Shown here in pieces: positions 1 to 7,679 of a stretch of DNA of 30,191 bases. The position numbers were made by a program, and so were the translations under genes. How positions within the stretch are numbered: position 1 is the first letter of the stretch; each line of letters opens with the position of its first letter. Origin of the DNA: DASRSS01 sp035656335 (GTDB lineage Bacteria; Actinomycetota; Actinomycetes; Mycobacteriales; Jatrophihabitantaceae); contig DASRSS010000034.1 in NCBI GenBank assembly GCA_035656335.1, positions 1 to 30,191 of the forward strand. Direction: 5' to 3'. The notes under the pieces are model-generated. The model was not told where the DNA came from and made no database searches. It saw nothing but the letters and a program-made list of their open reading frames with translations.

Positions 1-469
1 TGGCGAGCGGCGGCAGCGCCAGCGACGCGAGCGCCACGCCGAGCGGCTGCGCCGTCTGCCGCGTCCCCATCGCCAGGCCGCGCTCGTGCACCGGGAACCA
101 GCCCATGACGACCCGCCCGCTCGCCGCGTTCACCGACGCGCCGGCCGCTCCGGCCAGCGCGAGCAGCAACGCGGTCGCGACGACGCCTGGGACCACAGCG
201 GCGATCGCGAGCAGCACCGCGGAAAGCCCGACCCCGGACGCGATCACCGCGCGCTCGCCGCGCCGGTCGGCGAGCGCACCCCAGGCGATCAACGTCAGCA
301 GCAGGCCGACCATCGGCGCGGACACCAGCACGCTCGCGCCGAGCAGGCTCAGCCCCTCGTCGTGCCGCAGCGCGGGGACGAGCATCGGCACGCCGTACAG
401 GAACGAGCAGGTCGCCGCCTGCGAGAACGTGCCGACGGCCAGGATCGTCCAGCGCTTGGAATCGGGCAT
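1..469 (-). CDS. MFS transporter, N-terminal part (runs off the window)
   Basis: This is the first ~156 residues of a major facilitator permease; the rest lies left of the window, so the substrate cannot be told. I translated it by hand from the ATG at 469. It begins MPDSKRWTILAVGTFSQAA and shows about four hydrophobic helices. An MFS loop 2-3 signature (GALADRRGER) sits near residue 65. Further on, a GWFPVHERGLAMGTRQTAQP stretch is typical of sugar- or anion-type MFS proteins in actinobacteria. The start is supported by a purine-rich AGGGTAGGG just upstream and by a good promoter at 505-532. It is transcribed away from the hydrolase gene but in the same direction. Its own promoter and palindrome suggest regulation independent of that gene. 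Confidence 0.85.
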   Translation of the reverse strand, partial: MPDSKRWTILAVGTFSQAATCSFLYGVPMLVPALRHDEGLSLLGASVLVSAPMVGLLLTLIAWGALADRRGERAVIASGVGLSAVLLAIAAVVPGVVATALLLALAGAAGASVNAASGRVVMGWFPVHERGLAMGTRQTAQPLGVALASLALPPLA

Positions 470-504
470 GATCCCTACCCTAGACTCCCGTCCCAATCAG
501 CAGG

Positions 505-532
505 ATTAGATTCTCAGATGCTGAGACGTCAA
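505..532 (-). promoter_or_regulatory. Promoter of the MFS gene with a palindrome filling the spacer
   Basis: On the minus strand a TTGACG -35 box (532-527) and a TCTAAT -10 box (510-505) are separated by 16 nt; each matches the sigma-70 consensus at 5 of 6 positions. The spacer is almost entirely a perfect inverted repeat, TCTCAG-CAT-CTGAGA (526-512). A repressor bound there would cover the promoter. The -35 box overlaps the stop codon of the upstream hydrolase gene. The regulator is not identifiable here. Confidence 0.6.
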
Positions 533-1392
533 CAGGGCGACTTCTCGACGAAGTCCAGCACCGCCTCGGCGAACGCGACCGCATTGCGCCGGTGCGGTTC
601 GTGCCCACCACCGGGGAACACGACCAGCCGGCAACCGGGCAGGTGCTCCTGGGTGGCGTGCGCGTGCGCGACCGGGATCACACCGTCGCCCTCGGACCAG
701 ACCAGCATCGTCGGCACGTGGTCGGCGAGGTAGCGCATCTCGAGGAACGAACCGCGTTGCCCGGACGGCTCGATCACCCCGCGCAGGGCGGCGAAGAACG
801 CGGCACGACCGGCGTCGTCACCGAGCGCGCGCCCGGCCCGCGACAGGTTCACCAGGTTGTCCGGCGTCAGCCGCAGCGCGCGGTGCAGACGCGGGCTGCG
901 GTACAGCCGGCGCAGCCGCGGCGCCATCGCGAGCGCGAGCACGCGCGGGGCGATCGGCAGCGCGGCGGCCCGCAGCGCGATGTGCACCTCGCGCCCCAGC
1001 CCGCCGGCCGAGACGAGCACCAACCGCTGCACGTGCTGGGGATAGTGGTAGCCGAAGTGCACCGCGATCGCTCCCCCGAGCGAGTGGCCGCACAGCGTCG
1101 CGCGCTCGATGCCGATCGCCTCGAACAGCAGGTGCAGCTGGCGTGCGAAGTCGTCCAGCAGGTAGCCGCCGGCGGGCTTGTCCGACCGGCCGTGCCCGAG
1201 CAGGTCGACGGCGATCACGCGCAGCCCGCGCTCGGCCAAGGGCCCGACCGCCTTGTCCCACGTACCGCTGTCGGACGCCAGGCCGTGCAGCAGCACGATC
1301 GGCTCGCCGTCCGCGGGACCGGCCTGCTCGTAGGACAGGACGTGGCCCTCGACGACCGCCGTCCTGCGCACCGGTTCCACCCCACCTGCCAC
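529..1392 (-). CDS. Alpha/beta-fold hydrolase
   Basis: This 287-residue protein is a full-length alpha/beta hydrolase of the MhpC/epoxide hydrolase/esterase superfamily, presumably cytoplasmic. The oxyanion-hole motif LLHGLASDSGTW lies near residue 35 and the nucleophile elbow GHSLGG near 103. A likely acid is the Asp in WSEGDGVIP (about 236), and the catalytic His is in GGGHEPH (about 264). There is no signal peptide. The start is GTG at 1392; a -10-like TAGCGT lies 8 nt upstream, so the transcript may be leaderless. An AGG is also present at short spacing. Substrate is unknown: superfamily members hydrolyse esters, epoxides, haloalkanes or C-C bonds, and the residues seen do not discriminate. 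Confidence 0.88.
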   Translation of the reverse strand: MAGGVEPVRRTAVVEGHVLSYEQAGPADGEPIVLLHGLASDSGTWDKAVGPLAERGLRVIAVDLLGHGRSDKPAGGYLLDDFARQLHLLFEAIGIERATLCGHSLGGAIAVHFGYHYPQHVQRLVLVSAGGLGREVHIALRAAALPIAPRVLALAMAPRLRRLYRSPRLHRALRLTPDNLVNLSRAGRALGDDAGRAAFFAALRGVIEPSGQRGSFLEMRYLADHVPTMLVWSEGDGVIPVAHAHATQEHLPGCRLVVFPGGGHEPHRRNAVAFAEAVLDFVEKSPC

Positions 1393-1468
1393 GTACCTGG
1401 ACGCTACCGGCGGTGCGTCAGGCGGAGCACGCCGGTCGACCGCGCGGTGACGTGAGGCGCGCCGGGCG

Positions 1469-2359
1469 TCAGCGCCCGATGTGCATGCGCACGCAGGTGC
1501 CGGACGACGGCCCGCGCACCTGGACGAGATCGCACAGGTGGTTGACCAGCCACAGCCCGCGGCCGCTGGTGTCGCCCAGCGCGGGAGCGACGCGTCCGGC
1601 GAACGGGTCGCGGATGCGCCCGCTGTCGTGCACCTCGCAGACCAGCGAGTCGCCGACCGACCACAGCGCGAATTCGGCCGGTCCGCGGCCGTGCCGGATG
1701 CTGTTCGTGACCACCTCGTTCACGGCGCACACGAACGCCTCGGCGCGCTCGTCGGACAGCCCACTCATCCGGGCGGCCGTACGCAGCACGCTGCGGATCG
1801 CGCCGAGGTCCGCCCCGTCGATGGGGAACGTCTCGGCGCCGTCCGGACGGGGCGGCAGCGGGTCGGCGAACTTCGCGGCGGCGACGTTCTCCAGGTCGCG
1901 GCCGTCCGCGGGATGCGCCAGCTGCATCTGCGCCTGTCCGCTCTCGTCCAGCCACTCGGTGTCGTACGGGCAGGCCAACCACATGTTCCAGGTGCGGGAC
2001 GCCGCGGTGTTGAGCAGCAGTTCGTGCAGCTCTGCCTCGGCGCGCTGCGCGGGCGTGCGTCCGTCGTAGATCGGCTCGCCCAGGGCGCGCACGCGCCGGT
2101 CCGGGTGCGCGGACGCGAACTCGTCCAGGATGGAGAAGATAAGCGCAGGGTTGTGGCCGTCGCTGTCCATGTCGAGGAACCGGACGCCGTCGGCAGCCGA
2201 ACCGAGCGCGGCACGCACGTCGTCGAGGCGCTCGCGCCGGGTGAACAGCAGGCCCGCCTCACCGGCGTCCAGGCCCGCGCCGAGGAAGTCGGTGGCAAGG
2301 GAGACGAACTCCGCGTTGCCCGCATAGGGCAGGGCGTCGTGCCGAAAGGCCGTTGGCAC
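1469..2359 (-). CDS. MEDS-domain sensor with anti-sigma-type HATPase domain
   Basis: The protein has an N-terminal MEDS domain (DcmR-type ligand sensor, first ~170 residues) and a C-terminal RsbW-like HATPase_c domain. The MEDS part is recognised from HDALPYAGNAEFVSLATDF, LLFTRRERLDDV and FLDMDSDGHNP. The kinase part has an N-box (AFVCAVNEVVTNSIRHG), a G1 region (VCEVHDSGRIRDPF) and a G2 region (GDTSGRGLWLVNHLCD). Proteins of this design act as serine kinases or antagonists in sigma-factor partner switching; MEDS domains bind small ligands. I chose GTG 2359 because GGAGGG lies 7 nt upstream. An in-frame ATG at 2425 would add 22 residues but has no ribosome binding site. It may work with the phosphatase at 4839-6029, which is an inference. 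Confidence 0.82.
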   Translation of the reverse strand: MPTAFRHDALPYAGNAEFVSLATDFLGAGLDAGEAGLLFTRRERLDDVRAALGSAADGVRFLDMDSDGHNPALIFSILDEFASAHPDRRVRALGEPIYDGRTPAQRAEAELHELLLNTAASRTWNMWLACPYDTEWLDESGQAQMQLAHPADGRDLENVAAAKFADPLPPRPDGAETFPIDGADLGAIRSVLRTAARMSGLSDERAEAFVCAVNEVVTNSIRHGRGPAEFALWSVGDSLVCEVHDSGRIRDPFAGRVAPALGDTSGRGLWLVNHLCDLVQVRGPSSGTCVRMHIGR

Positions 2360-2456
2360 GCGCGAGCCCTCCGGTTCCGCCACTGCCGTCGGCGCGGTTT
2401 GACGCGACAGCGCACGGCTACGCATGGATTAGGAGGTTAGCGCATCTTTCGCCTGG

Positions 2457-2813
2457 CTATGCGGCGGCGTGGCGACGCGGCTTGCTCGCCTTCGCGGCCT
2501 TCTGCGCGGCCACGGTCTTGGCCTTGGTCTTGGTGACCGTGCTCTTCGGCTTCGGCGCGGCAGCTCGCTTGGACCCGGCCGCGGAGCGCTTCGCGCTGCC
2601 GCACTCGGCCCGCGCCTGGGCGATGATGTCGTCGTCGAGGCCGAGGATCGTCAGCAGCATCCGGCAATCGGCGGCGTCACTGGCTGACGCGGCGACCACG
2701 CGGACGGTGCGACGTTGCCACTCGGCGTGCAGTTCCTCCTCCGCGCGCATTCTCGCCAGATCCGCGTCGGAGACCGGAGTGCCCTCCACCGTCATCGTGA
2801 TTCGTCCCGTCAT
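2457..2813 (-). CDS. Small protein with a Lys/Ala-rich histone-like tail
   Basis: I do not recognise this 118-residue protein as a named family. The first ~70 residues look globular and acidic, with MTVEGTPVSDADLARMRAEE, RRTVRVVAAS and a Cys-containing helix ending ARAECG. The last ~48 residues are almost only Ala, Lys, Arg, Ser, Thr and Pro, similar to the tails of bacterial histone H1-like or HU-tail proteins. Such tails bind DNA or RNA, but the N-terminal part is not HU. It sits in the minus-strand signalling cluster, 47 nt after the receiver gene at 2861-3310, so co-transcription is likely. Either the ATG at 2813 or the ATG seven codons later could be the start. Confidence 0.7.
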   Translation of the reverse strand: MTGRITMTVEGTPVSDADLARMRAEEELHAEWQRRTVRVVAASASDAADCRMLLTILGLDDDIIAQARAECGSAKRSAAGSKRAAAPKPKSTVTKTKAKTVAAQKAAKASKPRRHAAA

Positions 2814-2860
2814 GGCCGCACCATTCCCACAACGGTGGCCCGTCTAACTGTCGATTCGGG

Positions 2861-3310
2861 TCAGTCCGGCGGCAGCTTGGCGACGTTGCCGAAGAACTCG
2901 TCGATCTTCTTCACGACCTGCGCGAAGGCGTTGAAGTCCACCGGCTTGGCGACGTAGACGTTCGCGTGCAGGTCGTAGCTCTTGATCACGTCATCGGCCG
3001 AGGTGGACGTCGTCAGCACCACGATCGGGATCCGCCGCAGCTCGGGGTCGGCCTTCACCTCGGCCAGCACCTCGAGCCCGGACATGCGCGGCAGGTTCAG
3101 GTCGAGCAGGATCAGGTCGGGACGCTCCCGGTCGGCGTACTGGCCCTGCTTGCGCAGGAACTCCATGGCCAGCACGCCGTCGCTGACCACGTCGAGCCGG
3201 GTGTCCAGTTTTGCGGCCTGCAGGGCCTCTCGGGCGATCAGAACATCGCCGGGGTCGTCCTCGACGAGCAGGACACCTAGCCGGCGGTGGTCGGTCGGCG
3301 CGGCGCTCAT
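2861..3310 (-). CDS. Stand-alone response regulator receiver (Rcp1-like)
   Basis: A 149-residue single-domain receiver with no output domain. The acidic pocket is VEDD (residues ~16-19), the phospho-acceptor Asp is in LILLDLNLPRMSG (about 67), Thr is in VVLTTS and Lys is in VAKPVDFNAF. The sequence style (GDVLIAREAL, AMEFLRKQGQY) is that of the Rcp1/CheY-like receivers paired with phytochrome-type kinases. The ATG at 3310 overlaps the stop of the kinase gene by 4 nt (ATGA), so translation is coupled and the kinase at 3307-4842 is its obvious phosphodonor. With no DNA-binding domain, it must act by protein contact or as a phosphotransfer sink. Confidence 0.92.
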   Translation of the reverse strand: MSAAPTDHRRLGVLLVEDDPGDVLIAREALQAAKLDTRLDVVSDGVLAMEFLRKQGQYADRERPDLILLDLNLPRMSGLEVLAEVKADPELRRIPIVVLTTSTSADDVIKSYDLHANVYVAKPVDFNAFAQVVKKIDEFFGNVAKLPPD

Positions 3311-4842
3311 GTGGTCGGCCTTTCGGGAAGCGTGAACCGGAAGGTAGCACCCGAAGTCACGGAAGTATCGAGCCAAATGCGTCCGCCGTGAAATTCGACG
3401 ATCTTGCGGCACAGGGCCAGTCCGATCCCCGTGCCGGGATAGGCGTCGCGCACGTGCAGTCGCTGGAAGATCGCGAAGATGCGCTGCGCGTACTGCGGGT
3501 CGATCCCGATCCCGTTGTCGGCCACGGTGAACGTCCAGGTGCGGTCCTCCCGGTTGGGCACGGCGGTGATCGTGACCAGCGGAGCTGCCTCGCCGCGGTA
3601 CTTGATCGCGTTGCCCACCAGGTTCTCGAACAGCGACGCGAGCAGGGTGGGGTCGCCGTACACCACCGGCAGCTCGCTGAAGCCGACTCCACCGTCGGAC
3701 GCGACGATCTGGTCGTCCAGGGTCCGCATCGCGGTGGCGAGAGCCTGGTTCATGTCGACCGGCACGAAGCTCTCGCTGCTGCGGCCGACGCGCGAGAGGG
3801 TGAGCAGGTCGGCGATCAGCGCCTGCATCCGCTTCGCGCCGTCGACGGCGTACGCGATGTACTCGCGCGCCCGGTCGTCGAGCTGGTCGCCGTACTGCCG
3901 CTCCAGCAGCTGGCAGAAGTTGGCGACCTTGCGCAGCGGCTCGGACAGGTCGTGCGAGGCGACGTAGGCGAACTGCTCGAGGTCCGCGTTCGACCTGGTC
4001 AGTTCCTCGCCGGCGTGCGCGAGGCGGGCCAGCTCGTCCGCGATCCGCCGGCGCATCCGCTCGACGTCCCTGCCCAGCGCGCGCAGCTCCGGCGGTCCGG
4101 ACGGACGGATCTGGCGCTTGTTGCGGCCGGCGGCGACCTCGCGCGTCTGCAGCGCCAACCGGTCGACCGGCGCGAGCACCCACCGGTGCAGTCCGCGCCA
4201 CGCGCCGATGCCCGCGCCGGCGATCAGGGCGACAGACACGCACAGCGCGACGTACAGCGCGATGAGCGCACCGCGGCGGGCGTTGACGGCGGCACGGCTG
4301 TTGCGGTCGATCCCCTCGGTCAGGTTCGCGGCCGCCTTGCGCACCAGATCGAACCGGGTCTTGGCCACCGCGTCGTCGCTCGCGGACTTCGCCGTCCGGT
4401 CCTTGGCGTTCACCAGCGAGATCAGCGGGATGGCGACCTGGCTGCGCCACTGGTCGGCCATCTGATCGAAGTCGGCGAGGTTCTGTTCGAGCACCGGGTC
4501 GCCGCGCACCAGGTCGCGCAGCCGCGCCTCGTCGCGTGCCTGCTGCTCGGAGTACTGGTCGAACGGCTGCAGGTAGTCCGGACTCGCGGCGAGGGCGTAA
4601 CCGCGCACGCCGGTCTCCTGGTTGATCATGTCGGTGAGCAGCGCCTGGCTGGTCTGCGCGGCCGGATCCCACCGGTTGATCGCCTCGTTGCCCGCGTGGA
4701 CGAACTGCACGAGCGCCAGCACGGTCGCGGCCACCAGCGCGGCGAGCAGTGCCGCGCACATCGCGAAGAACACGCCGACGCGACGGCGCAATGGCCACCT
4801 GCCCGCTACTCGACGAAGCCGCTCGACCGCGGGCTGCGTCAT
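3307..4842 (-). CDS. Membrane histidine kinase with CHASE3 sensor domain
   Basis: A 511-residue sensor kinase. A transmembrane helix (about 22-46) precedes a CHASE3-type extracytoplasmic helical domain carrying the typical NQETGVRGYALA signature (about 74-85). A second helix (about 191-214) leads to a HAMP-like linker and a coiled region. The HisKA phospho-acceptor is His297 in YVASHDLSEPLRKV, the arrangement of phytochrome-type kinases. ATP-binding boxes are ENLVGNAIKYRG, VADNGIGIDP and PGTGIGLALC. The ATG at 4842 overlaps the phosphatase stop by 4 nt, and the 3' end overlaps the receiver start by 4 nt, so three genes form one coupled unit. An upstream in-frame extension to 5202 is only the shadow of the phosphatase gene and was discarded. 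The signal sensed is unknown. Confidence 0.93.
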   Translation of the reverse strand: MTQPAVERLRRVAGRWPLRRRVGVFFAMCAALLAALVAATVLALVQFVHAGNEAINRWDPAAQTSQALLTDMINQETGVRGYALAASPDYLQPFDQYSEQQARDEARLRDLVRGDPVLEQNLADFDQMADQWRSQVAIPLISLVNAKDRTAKSASDDAVAKTRFDLVRKAAANLTEGIDRNSRAAVNARRGALIALYVALCVSVALIAGAGIGAWRGLHRWVLAPVDRLALQTREVAAGRNKRQIRPSGPPELRALGRDVERMRRRIADELARLAHAGEELTRSNADLEQFAYVASHDLSEPLRKVANFCQLLERQYGDQLDDRAREYIAYAVDGAKRMQALIADLLTLSRVGRSSESFVPVDMNQALATAMRTLDDQIVASDGGVGFSELPVVYGDPTLLASLFENLVGNAIKYRGEAAPLVTITAVPNREDRTWTFTVADNGIGIDPQYAQRIFAIFQRLHVRDAYPGTGIGLALCRKIVEFHGGRIWLDTSVTSGATFRFTLPERPTT

Positions 4843-6029
4843 TGCCCGGAAGGCGCGTGCACGGTGACGACCACGACCGCGCTGTCGTCGACGGACGCGC
4901 GCGGGGCGCCGGTCACCAGCGACGGGATCCAGGACGACACCGCCCCGCCGCCGGCCGCGCACTGGTCCACCGCGGTCACGAACTCGTCGATGCCGAGCGT
5001 GCTGTCCGCGCCGAGCATCGACGCGTAGGCGTCCAGCAAACCGTCCGTGTAGAAGATCAGCGACGTACCGCGAGCGAGCAGCGTGCGCGTTGCCGGCCAG
5101 ACGCGCTGGGCCTCCACGCCGTTGGTGCGCTGGACCAGGTTCTCCAGCCCGAGCGGCGGGCCGACCTCGACGTGCAGATACGTCGTCTTGCCGTTCGAGC
5201 ACAGCAGCGGGGCCGGGTGCCCGGCGACCCGCGCGGACACCGTCCCGTCCGGCTCGATCGTCGCGTCGCAGGCGGTGACGAAGCCGGCCTGGCCGCCAGT
5301 CTCGGCGTGCAGCAGGGTCGACAGCGTGGGCAGGATCTGCGCGTCCGGCGCGCCCGCGAGCACCAGCGTGCGCCAGGCGACGCGCAGGTGCACACCGATC
5401 GCTGCCTCGTCCGGACCGTGGCCCATGACGTCGCCGATCAGCACGCGGACGTTCCCGCCCGGCGTCTCGACGACGTCGAAGAAGTCACCGCCGAGCACGG
5501 CGTGGTCGCGACCGGGTTGGTAGTAGGTCGAGCACTCGACGTGGTTGCTGTAGAGCAGCGGTGTCGGCAGCAGCCCGCGTTCCAGGCGGGACTTCTCGGC
5601 GGCGTTGAGGCGCGCCTCGCGCAGTTGCTGGCTGGTCCGCTGCGCGCGCTTGCGTTCGACGGCGTAGCGGATCGACCGGCCGAGCAGGTCGCCGGTGATG
5701 TCATCCTTGACGAGGTAGTCCTGCGCGCCGGCGGCCAGCGCCTCGGTGCCCGCCTGGTCGTGCCGTCCGGTCAGCACGATGATCGGGATGTCCGGTGCGG
5801 CCGCGACCGTCGCCAGCAGTGCATGCATGCCGTCGGCGTCGGGTAGACCGAGATCCAGCAGGACACACTGCGGGGACTGGGCCAGCGCCGCCAGCCCGTC
5901 AGCGAGCGTGCGGCGCCACAAGACGGCTTCGTCGGGCACGTCCGCCTCGTTAAGGCAGGCGCGCACCAGCAGCGCGTCGCCCTCGTCGTCCTCGACAAGC
6001 AGCACGCGGGGGCCGGCCAGCCCGTTCAT
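4839..6029 (-). CDS. Receiver domain fused to PP2C-type (SpoIIE/RsbU) phosphatase
   Basis: A 396-residue response regulator with a phosphatase output. The receiver (1-125) has VEDDEGD, phospho-acceptor Asp in VLLDLGLPDADG, VLTGRHD and YLVKDD. A helical linker (AQRTSQQLREARLNAAEKSR) leads to a PP2C/SpoIIE domain with metal-binding GGDFFDV, VLIGDVMGHGPDEA, GHPAPLL, GPPLGL and FYTDGLLDA. Members such as RsbU or RssB-type proteins dephosphorylate anti-anti-sigma factors when their receiver is phosphorylated. It is the first gene of the coupled unit with the CHASE3 kinase. I chose ATG 6029; an in-frame GTG six codons upstream is possible. The divergent region 6030-6215 must hold its promoter, but I see no convincing boxes on that strand. 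Confidence 0.92.
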   Translation of the reverse strand: MNGLAGPRVLLVEDDEGDALLVRACLNEADVPDEAVLWRRTLADGLAALAQSPQCVLLDLGLPDADGMHALLATVAAAPDIPIIVLTGRHDQAGTEALAAGAQDYLVKDDITGDLLGRSIRYAVERKRAQRTSQQLREARLNAAEKSRLERGLLPTPLLYSNHVECSTYYQPGRDHAVLGGDFFDVVETPGGNVRVLIGDVMGHGPDEAAIGVHLRVAWRTLVLAGAPDAQILPTLSTLLHAETGGQAGFVTACDATIEPDGTVSARVAGHPAPLLCSNGKTTYLHVEVGPPLGLENLVQRTNGVEAQRVWPATRTLLARGTSLIFYTDGLLDAYASMLGADSTLGIDEFVTAVDQCAAGGGAVSSWIPSLVTGAPRASVDDSAVVVVTVHAPSGQ

Positions 6030-6150
6030 CGCCACCGATCCACTCACCCCGTGCGCAAACAGCGGTTCGATCACGGGCGGACGTTCCACCCGAACGCGAA
6101 CACTACCCGCGACGTGCACCTGGTGACGTGACTCACATTCCGGGCGGATA

Positions 6151-6197
6151 GTTGACACATCATCAATTCTCGCTATCGTATTAGTTGAGCAGTCAAC
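6151..6197 (+). promoter_or_regulatory. yceI promoter with two MarR-like TTGA/TCAA dyads
   Basis: A consensus -35 TTGACA (6152-6157) lies 16 nt before a TATCGT -10-like box (6174-6179). Two dyads overlap it: TTGA-7 nt-TCAA (6152-6166) across the -35, and GTTGA-GCAG-TCAAC (6184-6197) around the expected transcription start. TTGA/TCAA half-sites are typical of MarR-family repressors, which often govern yceI genes. No marR gene is in the window, so the regulator must lie elsewhere. A good ribosome binding site (AGGAAGG, 6202-6208) follows. Confidence 0.6.
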
Positions 6198-6215
6198 AAC
6201 CAGGAAGGCAATCCC

Positions 6216-6770
6216 ATGACCACCGCAACCACCTTCGAGCAGCTCACCGGCACCTACACCTTCGACGTCGCGCACAGCCGCATCGGCTTCGTCGCGCGGC
6301 ACGCGATGGTGACCAAGGTCCGCGGCGCGTTCAACGACTTCACCGGCTCGGCCACGATCGACGGCAGCGACCCGGCGAAGTCCAGCGCGACCGTGACGCT
6401 CCAGGTCGCCAGCATCGACACCCGGCAGGCACAGCGCGACGAGCACCTGCGCACCAATGACTTCCTGGACGTGGCCAACTTCCCGACGATCACGTTCACC
6501 AGCACGGCGATCAAGCACGTGGGCGGCAACGACTTCGAGGTCACCGGCGACCTGACGATCAAGGACGTCACCAAGCAGGTCACCATCCCGCTCGAGTTCA
6601 CCGGCGCGGCCACCGACCCGTTCGGCAACCAGCGCATCGGCTTCGAGGGCTCGACCGACATCGTCCGCAGCGACTACGGCGTCACCTACAACGCGGCGCT
6701 GGAGACCGGCGGCGTGCTCGTCAGCGACAAGATCGTCCTCGAGTTCGAGATCTCCGCGATCAAGGGCTGA
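6216..6770 (+). CDS. YceI-family lipid-binding protein
   Basis: A 184-residue YceI-like protein, an elongated beta-barrel family that binds isoprenoid or other polyprenyl lipids. The diagnostic order is present: GTYTFDVAHSRIGFVARHAM near the N-terminus, RDEHLRTNDFLDVANFPTIT in the middle, GDLTIKDVTKQVTIPLEF, and SDYGVTYNAAL-GGVLVSDKIVLEFEI at the end. There is no signal peptide, so the protein is probably cytoplasmic, unlike the periplasmic E. coli YceI; this is usual for the actinobacterial form. It starts at ATG 6216 with AGGAAGG 8 nt upstream and is monocistronic. A long GC hairpin follows the stop. Confidence 0.95.
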   Translation: MTTATTFEQLTGTYTFDVAHSRIGFVARHAMVTKVRGAFNDFTGSATIDGSDPAKSSATVTLQVASIDTRQAQRDEHLRTNDFLDVANFPTITFTSTAIKHVGGNDFEVTGDLTIKDVTKQVTIPLEFTGAATDPFGNQRIGFEGSTDIVRSDYGVTYNAALETGGVLVSDKIVLEFEISAIKG

Positions 6771-6781
6771 TCCCAGCCGCT

Positions 6782-6850
6782 CGGCGAACCCGGACGGGCC
6801 GCGCCGCCGCACCCGGCGGCGCACGAAGCCGGCCCGCTTCGGGTTCGCCG
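6782..6850 (+). terminator. Long GC-rich hairpin after yceI
   Basis: Nested complementary arms form one extended stem-loop: an 11-bp outer pair (6782-6792 with 6840-6850), a GGGCC/GGCCC pair (6796-6800 with 6831-6835) and an 8-bp inner pair (6801-6808 with 6815-6822). No T-run follows. This would fit a U-less actinobacterial terminator, but that role is an inference. Confidence 0.5.
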
Positions 6851-6887
6851 CGGCGCGTACCTTACTGAATGCTGTGAATGCGCCAAC

Positions 6888-6904
6888 ATTGACGCTACGT
6901 CAAT
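6888..6904. promoter_or_regulatory. Palindrome at the start of the merR gene
   Basis: A perfect 7-bp inverted repeat, ATTGACG-CTA-CGTCAAT, covers the region just before and into the first ATG (6903) of the merR frame. Its left arm contains a TTGACG -35-like box; a TATTTG lies 15 nt after it and 5 nt before an in-frame GTG at 6921. It is a likely autoregulatory operator. Confidence 0.45.
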
Positions 6905-7679
6905 GCGCATATTTGGCAGCGTGGGTTCGCATGTGCCTGGCCGGCTGTCGGTCAAAGAGGTCGCGGAGCTCGCTGGCGTCACCCCGCGCACGGTCCGTTA
7001 CTACCACTCGATCGGGCTGCTCGCCGAGCCGCCGCGGGACGCGTCCGGCTACCGCCGCTATGGCGGCAAGGAAGTCGTCGAGCTGGTGCGCATCGTCCGG
7101 CTCCGGGCGGTCGGCATGCCCCTGCCGCAGATCGCGCAGCGGGTCTCGGACGACGCCTCCGACGACGCCTCGCTGGTCGGCGCGCTCACGGCCTTGGCCG
7201 ACGAGCTGGACGCCGAGATCACCCGGCTGACCACCACCCGGGACCGGCTGCGGGACATGGCGAAGGCCGAACCGTTCGACCAGCCGGTCAAGGTGCTCAC
7301 CCACGCGCTGCAGAACCAGGGGCTGCTGGGCCCGGCCGACCGCCTGCGCTCCGGGGAGCAGTGGGCCGCCGCAGTGCTCGACGCGCTGCACCCGGAGGGC
7401 ATGCCGGGTCTGCTGGCGCAGGCCAGCCAGCTGTTCGGCGACTCCAACCTGGTGTCCGCGATCAAGCCGCTGCGCCGGCGGCTGCGCAGGCTCAGCGAGC
7501 GCAGCACCGAGGACGAGATCGCGCAGCTCGCCGCGGACGTCGCCGCGCTGCTGCCCTCCGGCGACGGCGGCGCGCAGGTCGACATCGGCCTGGTAGACCT
7601 GCTGCTGACCGATCGCCTCAACCCGACGCAGCAGCGGTTCATGCACCAGCTGCGCAACCAACTGCAGGGCAGCCGATGA
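6903..7679 (+). CDS. MerR-family transcriptional regulator
   Basis: A 258-residue regulator (counted from ATG 6903) with an N-terminal MerR winged helix-turn-helix: RLSVKEVAELAGVTPRTVRY, YHSIGLLAEPPRDASGYRRY and VELVRIVRLRAVGMPLPQI. A helical dimerisation segment follows (ALADELDAEITRLTTTRDRL), then ~150 residues of helical effector domain that I do not recognise. The start is uncertain: ATG 6903 lies inside a palindrome and lacks a ribosome binding site. GTG 6921 or GTG 6933 would trim 6 or 10 residues and may be the true start, possibly leaderless. The stop overlaps the permease ATG by 4 nt (ATGA), so it heads the operon to 12189 and is the obvious candidate to control the exporter genes. 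Confidence 0.88.
   Translation: MRIFGSVGSHVPGRLSVKEVAELAGVTPRTVRYYHSIGLLAEPPRDASGYRRYGGKEVVELVRIVRLRAVGMPLPQIAQRVSDDASDDASLVGALTALADELDAEITRLTTTRDRLRDMAKAEPFDQPVKVLTHALQNQGLLGPADRLRSGEQWAAAVLDALHPEGMPGLLAQASQLFGDSNLVSAIKPLRRRLRRLSERSTEDEIAQLAADVAALLPSGDGGAQVDIGLVDLLLTDRLNPTQQRFMHQLRNQLQGSR

Noticed and set aside
3311..4798. A fusion protein ending in the receiver domain
   Set aside because: The upstream part is an out-of-frame reading of the kinase gene. The receiver has its own ATG with a 4-nt overlap.
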